Assembly (NCBI GenBank): GCA_016930235.1
Contig: JAFGHI010000011.1
Span: 1 to 48,177 of the forward strand
From: Candidatus Omnitrophota bacterium
GTDB lineage: Bacteria; Omnitrophota; Omnitrophia; Omnitrophales; Aquincolibacteriaceae
Direction: 5' to 3'
DNA length: 48,177 nucleotides
Both the position numbers and the translations under genes were made by a program. Position 1 is the stretch's first letter, and every line of letters starts with the position of its first letter. The notes under the pieces are model-generated. The model searched no databases and was not told where the DNA came from. It was given only the letters and a program-made list of their open reading frames with translations. Positions 35,852 through 47,400 of the stretch are shown here, one piece after another.

Positions 35852-36295
35852 TTAAAATTGATCGTCTCCATAATATTTGTTGATCGCATCCAAAATATCA
35901 TTTTTTTGCGCCAAAACAAAGCGGACATCAATCAAACCCAGACGTTCCTGCAAAACGCTCAGAGGCCACATATCCAAAGGATTGGAAAGCGCCACCGTCA
36001 AAACCCCCGAATGAGCCTCCAGCGGAAACGTTTTATACTCCCAAACCAAACTCTTCGGGACCATCTTGAGCACCTTGTCATCAACGCGGATATCCGCCAA
36101 TCGAATAAAACGTGTATCAAATTGATCCGCCAAAACACGCAATAACTCTTCTTCTTTCACGTAACCAAGCCTTAGAAAAATCTCTCCGAGGAATTCTCCC
36201 GTATAGGCCTGCTCTTGAATCGCTGTCTCCAGCTGTTCAGAATTGATCAGTTTTTTACTCATCAGTAGCTCTCCGATACGAGGCTTCGTCATCAT
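35852..36295 (-). CDS. Stand-alone MshEN-like (GspE N-terminal) domain protein
   Basis: A 147-residue protein that consists only of the domain found at the N-terminus of GspE/PilB ATPases. It has two nested repeats, RIGELLMSKKLINSEQLETA and EFLGEIFLRLGYVKEEELLR, followed by ADQFDTRFIRLADI and KYYGDDQF, matching the corresponding part of the neighbouring gspE. MshEN domains of this pattern can bind cyclic di-GMP; one Gly of the motif is Lys here (SKKL), so binding is uncertain. There is no ATPase domain. It lies 12 bases after atpD and 14 bases before gspE, bridging the two groups. Confidence 0.8.
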   Translation of the reverse strand: MMTKPRIGELLMSKKLINSEQLETAIQEQAYTGEFLGEIFLRLGYVKEEELLRVLADQFDTRFIRLADIRVDDKVLKMVPKSLVWEYKTFPLEAHSGVLTVALSNPLDMWPLSVLQERLGLIDVRFVLAQKNDILDAINKYYGDDQF

Positions 36296-36307
36296 ACCCT
36301 CACTGTC

Positions 36308-37753
<1,446 letters not shown>

Positions 37754-38617
37754 CTATTCGCAAATCAGCTGAGAAGTAAAAGTCTCTCTCAAGCTCTGGT
37801 CGATCTTTTCGCGCCTCGCTTTAAAATATTGCAATTTCAATTGTTTATTAATTTTGGACAGGGTCTGCGAACTTTCTTCCAAATGCATCGTCCTTGCACC
37901 AAATTCCGACATCTTAGCACTCTCAAAACATTCAATCAGCCGGTGACGAAGCCACAAGGTTGTTAGGTAATCCACCACCTCGTTCGGGGAAGATTCCAGG
38001 ATGATCTGCTTCGATTGTTCCGGCTGCGTCGGCACTGTCGGTGGCTTGTCCTTAAAAAAGATGGGACATGGAATCAGGTTCAACGATTCAATCCGCTGAG
38101 TCGCAAAGGCAATGGACTTGGGATAAATCAGGACAACACGCCCAAATTTTTGCTTGAGGACCATTTCTTTCATCTTCCGGATGACCTTTTCAACAAGATC
38201 ATACCGGGTTGCATCAATATTAATCCCCTCAAAGGCCGTAGACTCACCGCCGTACTCCTTAATATAATTGACGCCTCGGTCCCCGAGAACGAGATAATGA
38301 GTCCCTTTTTCGGCCAGTTTCATTCCGTTTTGAACCACTTTCATATTGAGCCCCCCCAAGAAACCAAAATCGGTCGTGACAAGACAAACCAATTTTTTGT
38401 CGCTCCGCTGCCTGATGAAGGGGTGTTTTGACCTTCGAAAGTCATAGGATTTCACGATTTCATCCACGGCGTCCCGGTACCGGTCAAAATGAGTACGGTT
38501 TCTTTCCATCACTTGATATTGTGCCGCTGCGATGTCTTTCATGACACTGACAAGACGTGTCAGATCCGAATTAAAAAGCATTTCGCCTTTGAGTTTCGCT
38601 AACGTTTTCGTTGCCAT
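37754..38617 (-). CDS. atpG: F-type ATPase gamma subunit, divergent
   Basis: The central rotor shaft. The 287-residue protein has the N-terminal helix with TRLVSVMKDIAAAQYQVMER (equivalent to the usual TKAMKMVAAAKL), the core segment TTDFGFLGGLNMKVVQNG (usual SSDRGLCGGLN), and the C-terminal helix with EFGARTMHLEESSQTLSKIN. It is a clear gamma but distant from the F1 housekeeping type and closer in feel to the alternate (N-ATPase-like) gammas. AAGGCGGAAG precedes the ATG. Confidence 0.88.
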   Translation of the reverse strand: MATKTLAKLKGEMLFNSDLTRLVSVMKDIAAAQYQVMERNRTHFDRYRDAVDEIVKSYDFRRSKHPFIRQRSDKKLVCLVTTDFGFLGGLNMKVVQNGMKLAEKGTHYLVLGDRGVNYIKEYGGESTAFEGINIDATRYDLVEKVIRKMKEMVLKQKFGRVVLIYPKSIAFATQRIESLNLIPCPIFFKDKPPTVPTQPEQSKQIILESSPNEVVDYLTTLWLRHRLIECFESAKMSEFGARTMHLEESSQTLSKINKQLKLQYFKARREKIDQSLRETFTSQLICE

Positions 38618-38699
38618 CTTCCGCCTTTTTTATGCATCGGCTACCTTTTCCCAAAGACGCCCGATGCGGGCCTTTACTTTCTTACGGATCTCAACTGCC
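38618..38699 (-). other. Coding-like gap after atpA
   Basis: The widest gap in the ATPase genes (82 bases). In the +1 frame relative to atpA it reads NKAVEIRKKVKARIGRLW and then EKVADA, with a stop at 38630-38632, 12 bases before the gamma start. This is the same tight spacing as elsewhere in the array. The atpA stop lies directly after a run of eight A residues on the minus strand (38703-38710), where one base less would join the frames. Confidence 0.45.
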
Positions 38700-40187
38700 T
38701 TATTTTTTTTGTGCCGCAAAATAGCCGCGGAAACATTCTTCCATCTGTTTCTTAACGGTATCGGTTAATTTCCAGTTTTGTCTCAACTCAGACATCATGA
38801 ATTGAAATTCACGATCGGCATATCCCAGGATCTCCCGCCTGAATTTCCTTAAAGCCTGATTGGACAAAGGGTCTAAAATACCTAATTTCAAAGCATAAAG
38901 ATGAAGGACCTGTTCTTCCACGGAAGCCGGCTCATGTTTTCCCTGCATCAGCAATTCCGTAATGACTTCGCCACGCCGGATACGGGCGGCCGCCTCTTCG
39001 GAAAGAGTTGTCCTTAACTGGGTCATCCGAACAAGTTCTTTATACTGCAAATATTCCAAACGAAGCTTGCCTGCCAGCTCTTTCATCGCCGGACATTGGG
39101 CCTTGTTTCCGATACGAGAGACGGACAAACCGAAATCAATGGCCGGTTTAACTCCTTGATTGAAAAGTTCGGCACTGATGACTGTTTGTCCATCCGTCAT
39201 GGAAATCAAATTGGTTTGAATATATCCCGTAACATCCCCTTGTAAGGTGTCGCATATCGGAAAGAAGGTCATGGAACCTCCGCCATTCTCATCGCTCAAT
39301 TGCCCGGCGCGCTCCACAAGTTGAGAATGGATGTAGAAAATATCCCCAGGGTAGGCCTCTCTTCCCGGAGGACGTTGCAACAAGAGAGACAATTGGCGAT
39401 AGACCCAGGCATGTTTAGTCAAATCATCAAAAGCAACAAATACGTTTTTTCCATTTTGCATGAAATACTCGCCTAGCGCACAAGCCGTATAGGGTGCCAA
39501 ATACTGTTCACCCACGGGTGAGGATGCGACTCCCGCAACGACAATGGTATAAGGAAAAACATTCTTTTCCTTAAAAACCTGAATGACCTTTAACAAATTT
39601 GAATAACTTCGGCCAATGCAGCAATAAATACAAATAACATCTTTCCCTTTTTGATTCAAAATAGTGTCAATCGCAATGGTTGTTTTGCCGGTCATCCGAT
39701 CACCAATCAAAAGCTGCCTTTGTCCCATGGCCACCGGAATAATCGCATCCAGAATCTTGATCCCTGTATCAAGAGCTTTATGAACGGGTTTTCGCTCCAT
39801 CACACCCGGGGCCACACGAAATGCTGGAAGATAAGTCGCCGCTTCAATCGGCGGTTTCCCATCACAGGGTTCACACAAAGGATTGATAATACGCCCCATA
39901 AAACCTTCACCCACAGGCAAGGTAAAAGGCTCCCCCCGGCTCCAAACCTCATCGCCGGCCTTCACCCGGTCCTTACCGCCGAACATAAGGACAAGGACTT
40001 CCTTCTCCGTGAACCCCATCACCATACCTTTCCCCTCATAACCAAAATAGACAATCTGCCCATTCGAGACAGACGGGAGCCCTTCGACTTTAGCAATCGA
40101 TTCGTGAATTTCACGTACGACACCCACTTCACGAATCTCGATCTGAGGGCGCATGGTTGATTGTGCCTGATTTTCCGGTATGGACAT
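38700..40187 (-). CDS. atpA: F-type ATPase alpha subunit
   Basis: The non-catalytic hexamer subunit. The 495-residue protein has the N-terminal beta barrel (VGVVREIHESIAKVEGL), Walker A IGDRMTGKTTIAID, the middle region DDLTKHAWVYRQLSLLLQRP with PGREAYPGDIFYIHSQLVER, and the arginine finger in LSVSRIGNKAQ. The C-terminal helical domain ends FRGYFAAQKK, close to where usual alphas end. The N-terminal membrane-facing helix that contacts delta is short. The stop follows a run of eight A residues; see the coding-like extension after it. GGAGTAAGG precedes the start. Confidence 0.94.
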   Translation of the reverse strand: MSIPENQAQSTMRPQIEIREVGVVREIHESIAKVEGLPSVSNGQIVYFGYEGKGMVMGFTEKEVLVLMFGGKDRVKAGDEVWSRGEPFTLPVGEGFMGRIINPLCEPCDGKPPIEAATYLPAFRVAPGVMERKPVHKALDTGIKILDAIIPVAMGQRQLLIGDRMTGKTTIAIDTILNQKGKDVICIYCCIGRSYSNLLKVIQVFKEKNVFPYTIVVAGVASSPVGEQYLAPYTACALGEYFMQNGKNVFVAFDDLTKHAWVYRQLSLLLQRPPGREAYPGDIFYIHSQLVERAGQLSDENGGGSMTFFPICDTLQGDVTGYIQTNLISMTDGQTVISAELFNQGVKPAIDFGLSVSRIGNKAQCPAMKELAGKLRLEYLQYKELVRMTQLRTTLSEEAAARIRRGEVITELLMQGKHEPASVEEQVLHLYALKLGILDPLSNQALRKFRREILGYADREFQFMMSELRQNWKLTDTVKKQMEECFRGYFAAQKK

Positions 40188-40206
40188 CCTTACTCCGTAT
40201 TAAGGG

Positions 40207-40956
40207 CTATATTCTCCCCTGGTAACGGCGAGCTGTCTCTTTCTTTAAACGTGCAGCCGCCTCGTTTAAACGGTGGGTTAAGCTTCCATCAATGACAAGC
40301 GTTCCGCATTTAAGAACGAGTCCGCCAATCAACCCCGTATCCACCTCTTCCTTAAATGAAAAATCTTTTTTTGTCTTCTCCTTCAAAACAGTCTGGATCT
40401 CCATCCTCAAATCTTCATTAAGAATAATGGCGACCTTTATCTCGGCAACATTCGTATCAATCTGATATTGTTCCCATTTGATCTCACGAAGGCTCATCAC
40501 TAAATCACGAACAAGACACTCATGGACCAAACGGCGTAATTCCCCCGAGAAGAACTCACCCATAAGTTCCTTCGAATGTGTAATGGCAACATTTTCCATC
40601 TCCGCCATAATTTCCTGGCGCATCTTTTCCTTGGTAGCAAGCGCATCATTAATGAGATTTTCCCGCTCCTGCATGGCACGGCTTTTGGCTTCTTCGACAA
40701 GTTTAACCGCTTCTTGGCGCGCTTCTGCCTGGACGGTAGAAACCTCCCTTTGGATAACAGCCATTTTGGACTGGTATTCTTTCTCGGCAGCCGAAATCTT
40801 TTGTCTCAGTTCGGATTGCTGCTTCATCAACTCATCATTGAGTTTTCGAAGATGCCCGACCGCCCCCGTGACATGCCCCTGCATAAAATGGCGAAGGACA
40901 AAAATGAGGACGATAAAAATAACCGCTTGAATCATAATGACTGCTGTAATAATCAT
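40207..40956 (-). CDS. F-type ATPase b-delta fusion (stator)
   Basis: A 249-residue peripheral-stalk protein. One N-terminal membrane helix (MIITAVIMIQAVIFIVLIFV) is followed by a long coiled coil with the EAVKLVEEAKSRAMQEREN style of b subunits, and a C-terminal domain ending VDTGLIGGLVLKCGTLVIDG, then SLTHRLNEAAARLK. That last motif is the signature of OSCP/delta (usual IGGI-x-I-x-x-G-x-x-VIDGS). No separate delta gene is present. Sixteen bases separate it from the c subunit. Confidence 0.87.
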   Translation of the reverse strand: MIITAVIMIQAVIFIVLIFVLRHFMQGHVTGAVGHLRKLNDELMKQQSELRQKISAAEKEYQSKMAVIQREVSTVQAEARQEAVKLVEEAKSRAMQERENLINDALATKEKMRQEIMAEMENVAITHSKELMGEFFSGELRRLVHECLVRDLVMSLREIKWEQYQIDTNVAEIKVAIILNEDLRMEIQTVLKEKTKKDFSFKEEVDTGLIGGLVLKCGTLVIDGSLTHRLNEAAARLKKETARRYQGRI

Positions 40957-40972
40957 CCTCTATTTTCCTCCA

Positions 40973-41185
40973 TCATGGGGTGAAAACCTGTGAAACAACC
41001 AATAAAGCCACAATCGCAATCGCCTCCGCAAAAAGGATCGCAATAATCATCGCCAGCATAATTTTCGGCGCCGAAGACGGATTCCGGCCTAAAGCCATGA
41101 TGCTGGCAAAACCAACCGCCGCAATGACGATTGAAGGCCCAATCGTCGCCAAAGCCATAATCATGACAATCACAAGGTCTTTCAT
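40973..41185 (-). CDS. atpE: F-type ATPase c subunit
   Basis: A 70-residue double-helix hairpin: helix 1 IGPSIVIAAVGFASIMAL, polar loop GRNPSSAPK (usual RQP loop), helix 2 IMLAMIIAILFAEAIAIVAL with the ion-carrying Glu in FAEA. The Na-type ligands (Gln in helix 1, Ser/Thr after the Glu) are absent, so protons are the likelier ion if it transports any. The start overlaps the epsilon stop (ATGA), leaving no room for subunit a between them. Another frame over the same bases (40953-41267) is a shadow. Confidence 0.9.
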   Translation of the reverse strand: MKDLVIVMIMALATIGPSIVIAAVGFASIMALGRNPSSAPKIMLAMIIAILFAEAIAIVALLVVSQVFTP

Positions 41186-41427
41186 TTCTCCACCACCGCC
41201 ACCAGGTTTTGATGATCCATCTTAACAATCCCGCTCTTGATACGAAGTTCCTTCTTATTATCGACAATAATGCTCCCCTTTTTCAATCGGCTCATGATGG
41301 GCTTGTGGAAATCCAGCACTTCAAACTCGCCATCCGTTCCGGGCAAAAGAACGCTGGAAGCTTCGCCTTCAAAAATAACTTCTTCTTTTTCTCGGATTTT
41401 ATCTTTTAAGATGAGCACATGAAACAT
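41182..41427 (-). CDS. atpC: F-type ATPase epsilon subunit, N-terminal domain only
   Basis: An 81-residue protein covering only the beta-sandwich of epsilon. FEGEASSVLLPGTDGEFEVLDFHKPI matches the usual PGEDGEFGVLPGHAPL block, followed by RLKKGSIIVDNKKELRIKSG and an end at VAVVEK. Normal epsilons have 130-140 residues; the C-terminal helical hairpin that inhibits hydrolysis is missing. It is the first ATPase gene after the giant protein, with a gap of 17 bases and AAAGG before the ATG. Confidence 0.85.
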   Translation of the reverse strand: MFHVLILKDKIREKEEVIFEGEASSVLLPGTDGEFEVLDFHKPIMSRLKKGSIIVDNKKELRIKSGIVKMDHQNLVAVVEK

Positions 41428-41444
41428 AAGGACCTTTATCAGGG

Positions 41445-44400
41445 TTAACTTGTTTCAGGGTTGTCGGGTTCTTCCTTTTGGGTTGATCCTTCATTTTCAC
41501 CAATATGTTCTTCAATGCTGGGCGCAGCGTCCATCACTTCCTCGGTGGATTGCCCCTGCTTTGAGCGTAACAACAAAAACCACCTGAGATAGAAGCCGAC
41601 GCCAAGCAATCCAATGAAAGCTGTAATCCCCAAGATAATCTTCCAGGCCAAACCTTTCTTGAGGTCATCTTTTTCTTCAAAAACCGTATCCTGTAAAAAT
41701 TCAATAGAGGGCGGCGCTCCTGTATGTTGAAGCATTTTTTCAATCACTTCAACATCGTTCTTGATCTGGTCCATCATCAGCATATTGATCCGGTAGGCCC
41801 CGATATGTTCTTCGCGGGAAATGGTTTGATCGTTCTGTTTGACAATGATCTCATTCATACGCCGTTCAACAGAATCGACCATCACCTTGGCCTGAGCAAA
41901 ATACTCTGTATCCTTGAGACGGTCTAAGGCCCGGGTCAATTGATTGCGCGTCTTATCCAGCTGTTCTTCGGGGATTTTCCAAACATCTTCAAGATGGACT
42001 TCAAAAACCCTTGTCTCCTGAGGTGCAAGCTCCACCCCGTCGTGATAGGCGTAATACAGTCCCTTAGCTGAATCATATCCCGCCTGCAAATCACCCATTT
42101 CGATAATATCATCCGGAATGACTTCTTTCGGGAGATAAATCTTGATCGGGACAATTTGACTCTTTTCAGTCGACGGGTTGACAGCAACAACCCTTAATTT
42201 AACACTCCCAATTTCATAGAATGTCTGCACAATAGGTTCATCGCTCTTCCCGACTTTACGCTCCATGATTTCCTTCATAATCTCAGTGGCGGCCATTGTC
42301 CGATCAGCCACATTGCGGACACCCTTGACTCCTTCACCGATCTCTTGTCTTAAGATCGATCGCAAATCATACCCTTCATTGCCGATGAATTGATCTAAAC
42401 GGCCTGTAATCGTATCGAGCGTCGATTGCATCGCCGTAACACCGGCCCGTTGATCTCCAAGCAACATCGGAAGTCGATTGACACTTTGCTGCAAAGCGCC
42501 AAGTGCATCGAAGATATCGCCATCACCTTGCAGGGCTTGAGCAACACCCTCAATCGCGTCCTTGGCATCCTTGGCTGCCTTCTCAGCATTAAGTCCGGCC
42601 GCAGCAAGACCCTGAATCGTATCAAGATCCGTTGTCGTCAGGAAAATACTGCCGATGGCCGTTGCCAGAACAGCCGGATCATTCGGATCCTTACTAGGAA
42701 TTAACGCCGAAGCAATAACAGTTACCGCTTTTGCAGTAGCACATTTAAAGGTCACATTATCAAACTTTACATCCGCGGCATAAATCCCGTCACCTGTCTC
42801 CGTCAAACCGATACCGGCAACAGCGATATTCCCATCCGGGCAATACATGTCGATTGACGGACTCACACCCGTTTCCGTCCCAACACGCAATGTCTCCGTC
42901 GTTCCAATCTTCGTGGTGTCAGGAATAATCAAACGAATACCGGCCTTCGTGATTTCATCCTGCATCCGGAAAATAGCATCGTCGGATTTCTCCTGGAATT
43001 CATCGATAGCGTCTTCAATGATCACCGTCTGATCATCCATTAATTCCGACAAGGTTTTACCGCCGGTATCTCCGATCGCATCGGAAATCGTCTGCTTCGC
43101 GGAATCCGCTCGGCCCTTGGCATCATCAAATTCAATTGATAACGTTCGATCAAGATTGGTCGCAACGATCGGCACTATCGCTTTTGCCTCTGCAGACGCC
43201 GTCTGAACTTGAGACTGTCCGGTAATATTGATGATGGAATAACCTTCGAGTTGCGCTCCGCTGGTTAACGTAATACGATTACGCGCTTCATAATCTTTTC
43301 CGGTTTGAAGCCCCGTATTATTGATCTCAAAAATGTAAACCCCGGAGCCCGCAGGTTCCTGAACATTCGAAACAACATCAAAAATTTGAGCCGCTCCGTC
43401 AAAAACCCGCAAATGGGCCGATTGAGTTGTCGTTACATTAAGACCGTCACGTGTGTACCAAACCGTAAAAGCAATTTTGTCCTGCCCACCGCCTGTTGCG
43501 GCCGTGTATTTATAATCGGTATTGATAACGTCGTTATGCGCAATGATGCTGTCCAAGAAGACGACCTGTTCCTCATCGACCATCTCTTCGCCTGCCCCTG
43601 TCAGCTTATCTGTTGAAGTTGACAGCTGGGTCGGATCATAAATGTCGGTATATCCCGTCTTCGCGAACGCAATCGTATAGGGAATATTCGCCGGAGACCA
43701 AATGGAATAAGGAGAAACGACACCCGTCACATTTTGTCCGCCAAAGGCCCGGATTTTATGAATTGTATTCTCATACATCGTGATACTGTCAAGTTCGGAC
43801 CCCGTCGTGGCATCCCTTAACCACCATCTTTTGGCTGTATATCGTGCTGTGAAATTTCCGTCCGAGGCATTCAATACATTAAGATCGTCAGCATCGCGAA
43901 CTCGAACTTTCGTGGTTTGGATTTTACACGGATGGTTCAAATCTTCAGGGTCCGGATCCGGGATACTGTTACAAGCATAAGGAATCAATTGATCGTCATC
44001 AGCGATCTGCCATGAATAGGGCGACGTATTCGGAATCGAATTACAATTGGGGTATGTCCCTCCTGCCACGCAAAGCGGAGTTGTCCAATTATCTTTTGTA
44101 TATTCAAGCACAACATCTTCAATAGTTCCCGTCGTTCCCCACGAAATAGCATGGCTCAGATTCCCGACAAAAAGATCTTCACCGCCATCGGGTGCCGTTA
44201 TTTCAAAATCGCCTTTGATCTTAAAGCCGTTCCCTGCCCCATCCGGAAAGATATCAAAAACATTCGGATCCGTCGGATCAGAAATTCTGACGTAATACGG
44301 GAATTCTCCGTTGGGATCACCCGGCCGTGAAATATCATCCGGTACCGTAATTGCCGGCGGCGAGTAATTCATGCCGCTTGCACCTGCTCCGTTATTAACT

Positions 44401-47400
44401 AAAACATAAACACCTGGAACGTAAGGAGGTCCTAGATCTTCAGGGATATCAACCGTGCAATCTGCGGCGGACGGATCACGCATGCATTTCGCACCCGCAT
44501 CAAAGGTAGCCGGATCAGAACCATCATAAGAATCAGAATATTCAAGAACGACCTTGGGAATCGTGCCACCCCAATCCCATACCAAATTGAAGTTACTTCC
44601 CACAATGAACTGTTGATTGACCGTCGGAGCTTTTAAGACAAACCGGGCTTGAATACTAAAGTTGCCGGCTGATTCCGCATCCGAATCACCGCTCAGATCA
44701 TCTAAATTTTGAAGCATGATCTTCGCTAGAGTCGTACGGGTATCCGCCACCCCGCCTGTGGCTGCATCCTGCCATAAGTGCCTGGCGTTTGCGCCTGAAA
44801 GCGCATAGCCGCCCCCGTTCGGATTGAGTGTGACGATCTCATACGGAGCTCCGTCTGGATAGCTTCCGCCATCGTCTGTGGAATACCGAAGTTCAATTTG
44901 GCTGACGACACCCTTAATATCCCAAACGATATATTCAGGGATACCGATCTCCCAGCCTTCGCCACCTGACGGTGTTGTGATGCTAATTTTGGGCATAATC
45001 TTAAAAGAACCGGAAACATCAAAACCGTTGGTTGAACCCGTCGGCCTAACTCGCACGTACACGGTTTCATCATTAAAAGTCGACGGGATTGTCCACGTGT
45101 AAGTTCCACGCTGTCCACCTGCAACAGAGTTATCGTGGCCCATCTTGATCGGCTGGGGATCATCAAAGGTCAAAAGATTCGAATCATTATCACGGCTATA
45201 CTGAATGTCCACCGAATTGAGCGTATCACCGACGGTATCCCATGTGAAATTGACGGTATTGGTTGCCTTTAATTTCTGATCGTCCAGGAGCGGCTCGGTT
45301 AACGTCAACATTCCGTAAAGTTCAAAAGTCGGTGACTCCTTACGGACTTTATAAGTCGGCGCCTGAGGAGTTGTATTATCATCCGCATCCTCGATCCAAA
45401 TCTTGGCTGTTGTCGAGAGAGTCAAGTTCACGGGAGGTGTCCAAGAAACACTCGTATCGTCATCCGGACTATTGGTACAAGCCGCTCCTCCACCCGGACA
45501 TTCTCCGCTGGTGATTTGATCGTTAATTAGAACTCCGTCAGCAATATTGCCCGTATGAGAATAATAAATATTAACGTTCGTAATGTTCCCCACTGTATAC
45601 CAGGTGATGGTATGCGGAGATAACAATTCCCACGCGTCTCCTGTGATCGGAGAATGGGAAGCCTGAGTATAATCAAGGACACCGATAATCAAATGCCCGT
45701 TATTCGAAACATCTTCCGAAGCACCGTGAATAGTGGTATCCGCATCCGAGATCCGAACAAAGATATCGTTGTGAATCAAGGAGTCAATTTCCGGAAATGT
45801 GGCCGCATTGACCGTAATCTGAAAACTGCCTCCGATGCCCTCGTTACTCGCAGTACTGCCGATAATCGTCGTCGGCGAAGTAAAACCAGCGTTGTCATCA
45901 TACTCAATCATCACATTGTAGATGGAATCCCCCATATGGGACCAGGTAATCGTCTGTTGGGACCCGACAGGCCACCGTTCTGTTCCATTGGTCGGCGAAG
46001 TCACGATAATCGTTCCGCGAAGTTTAAAGGTACCGCTAACACCATTGGTCACGTTGGAAGGAGCATTATCAGGAACAGCCGTATCCAAAATTCGAAACTG
46101 CATCCGCGTAACATCTTTCCCTTCGGCAAGCCAGTTTGTAAACTGATAGCTGAACTGGCCCGTTCCGTCACCATTGGTGGGAACAGAATTCAAGATGCCC
46201 TGCGGATCATCAAATGTCGCAGGATCATTATCCTCATCCAACGTCAACTCCACATCAATCGCTCCCACCACACCGTTATACGTATAGTCAATGAGAACCG
46301 TTTCACTAACGGCAAAGGTTTGTCCGTTAATCACTTGTCCAGTCGAATTCAACTCGATATCACCTGAAGGGAAACTCGCAATCAATTTTGAATTTGTATC
46401 CGAAGGATCCTCGGAAATCGGATGCCCAACCTCCGCATCCGACACGCGATACCGAACGCTCGAACCGGGAGTCAAACTCCCCGGCACGGGCCAGTCATAG
46501 GTCCCCGGATTTCCTCCTAACGTACCGCCACCATGCATCTTGGTCCATGGCCCGCTCGGACCATTCGTGGAATATTCCAAAATAACATCGTCAACACTTC
46601 CCGCCGTACTCCAATCAATGGTACAACTTTGCCCAATAACACAAACATCCGTCGCAACATTTCCGGTTGCCATATACAACCCTGATTGAATATCAAAGGT
46701 ATCTGAAGTGATTTCTTCAGCCGGCGTAGACGGTGTTGTATTGATAATTTTAATCTGCCAATTATTTTTGATGACGGTAATCGGAGCTACAGAATCAGAA
46801 ATCTGCCAGTTGAAAGTATTCTGACCCACCGCATTCGCATAGCCTGCAACAAGTTCCACATCCGAACCCTGGAAACCGTCGCTGGAGGCATGGATATCCA
46901 CGAGCGTCATGGCCGATCCGAAGGATGTCCACTTGATTTGCTGAACTTGAGCCAAGGCCGGCGGTGTTGCCGCATAAACAGGCCACGATTCACCGCCTAG
47001 AGGAGCATCATTATTCACTGCTTCAATTTTAAGGTCGCCCGCAATGCTGAAGAAATCCTCCGACACTCCGAAGGTGTCCGAATCAGTACTATCTACAACT
47101 TTAACATAGACGTTACCTGAAATCGCATCAGGGATCGGATTCCAGTTAAAAATACCGTCATTCGCCGTATCATCGCCATTCGTTACAGGATTATAATCGC
47201 CATTTTTCCCATTCGTCGCAAACAAGATATCGACGGTATTTCCGCCTCCGAGGTCAGCGGGAGAAGTCGTCCAGGTAATATTATGATCCGTTTCTCCAAC
47301 CTTCCAGAACGGATTGTTCTCTCCATCCGGCGATAAGACTGTAACACGCGCGGTGACCTTAAAAGGATTAGCCGAAACGCCGATAGCATCCGTATCCGGG

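Noticed and set aside
40953-41267. Tryptophan-rich 104-codon frame overlapping the c subunit
   Set aside because: It is an out-of-frame shadow of the c subunit gene, which matches the family in another frame.
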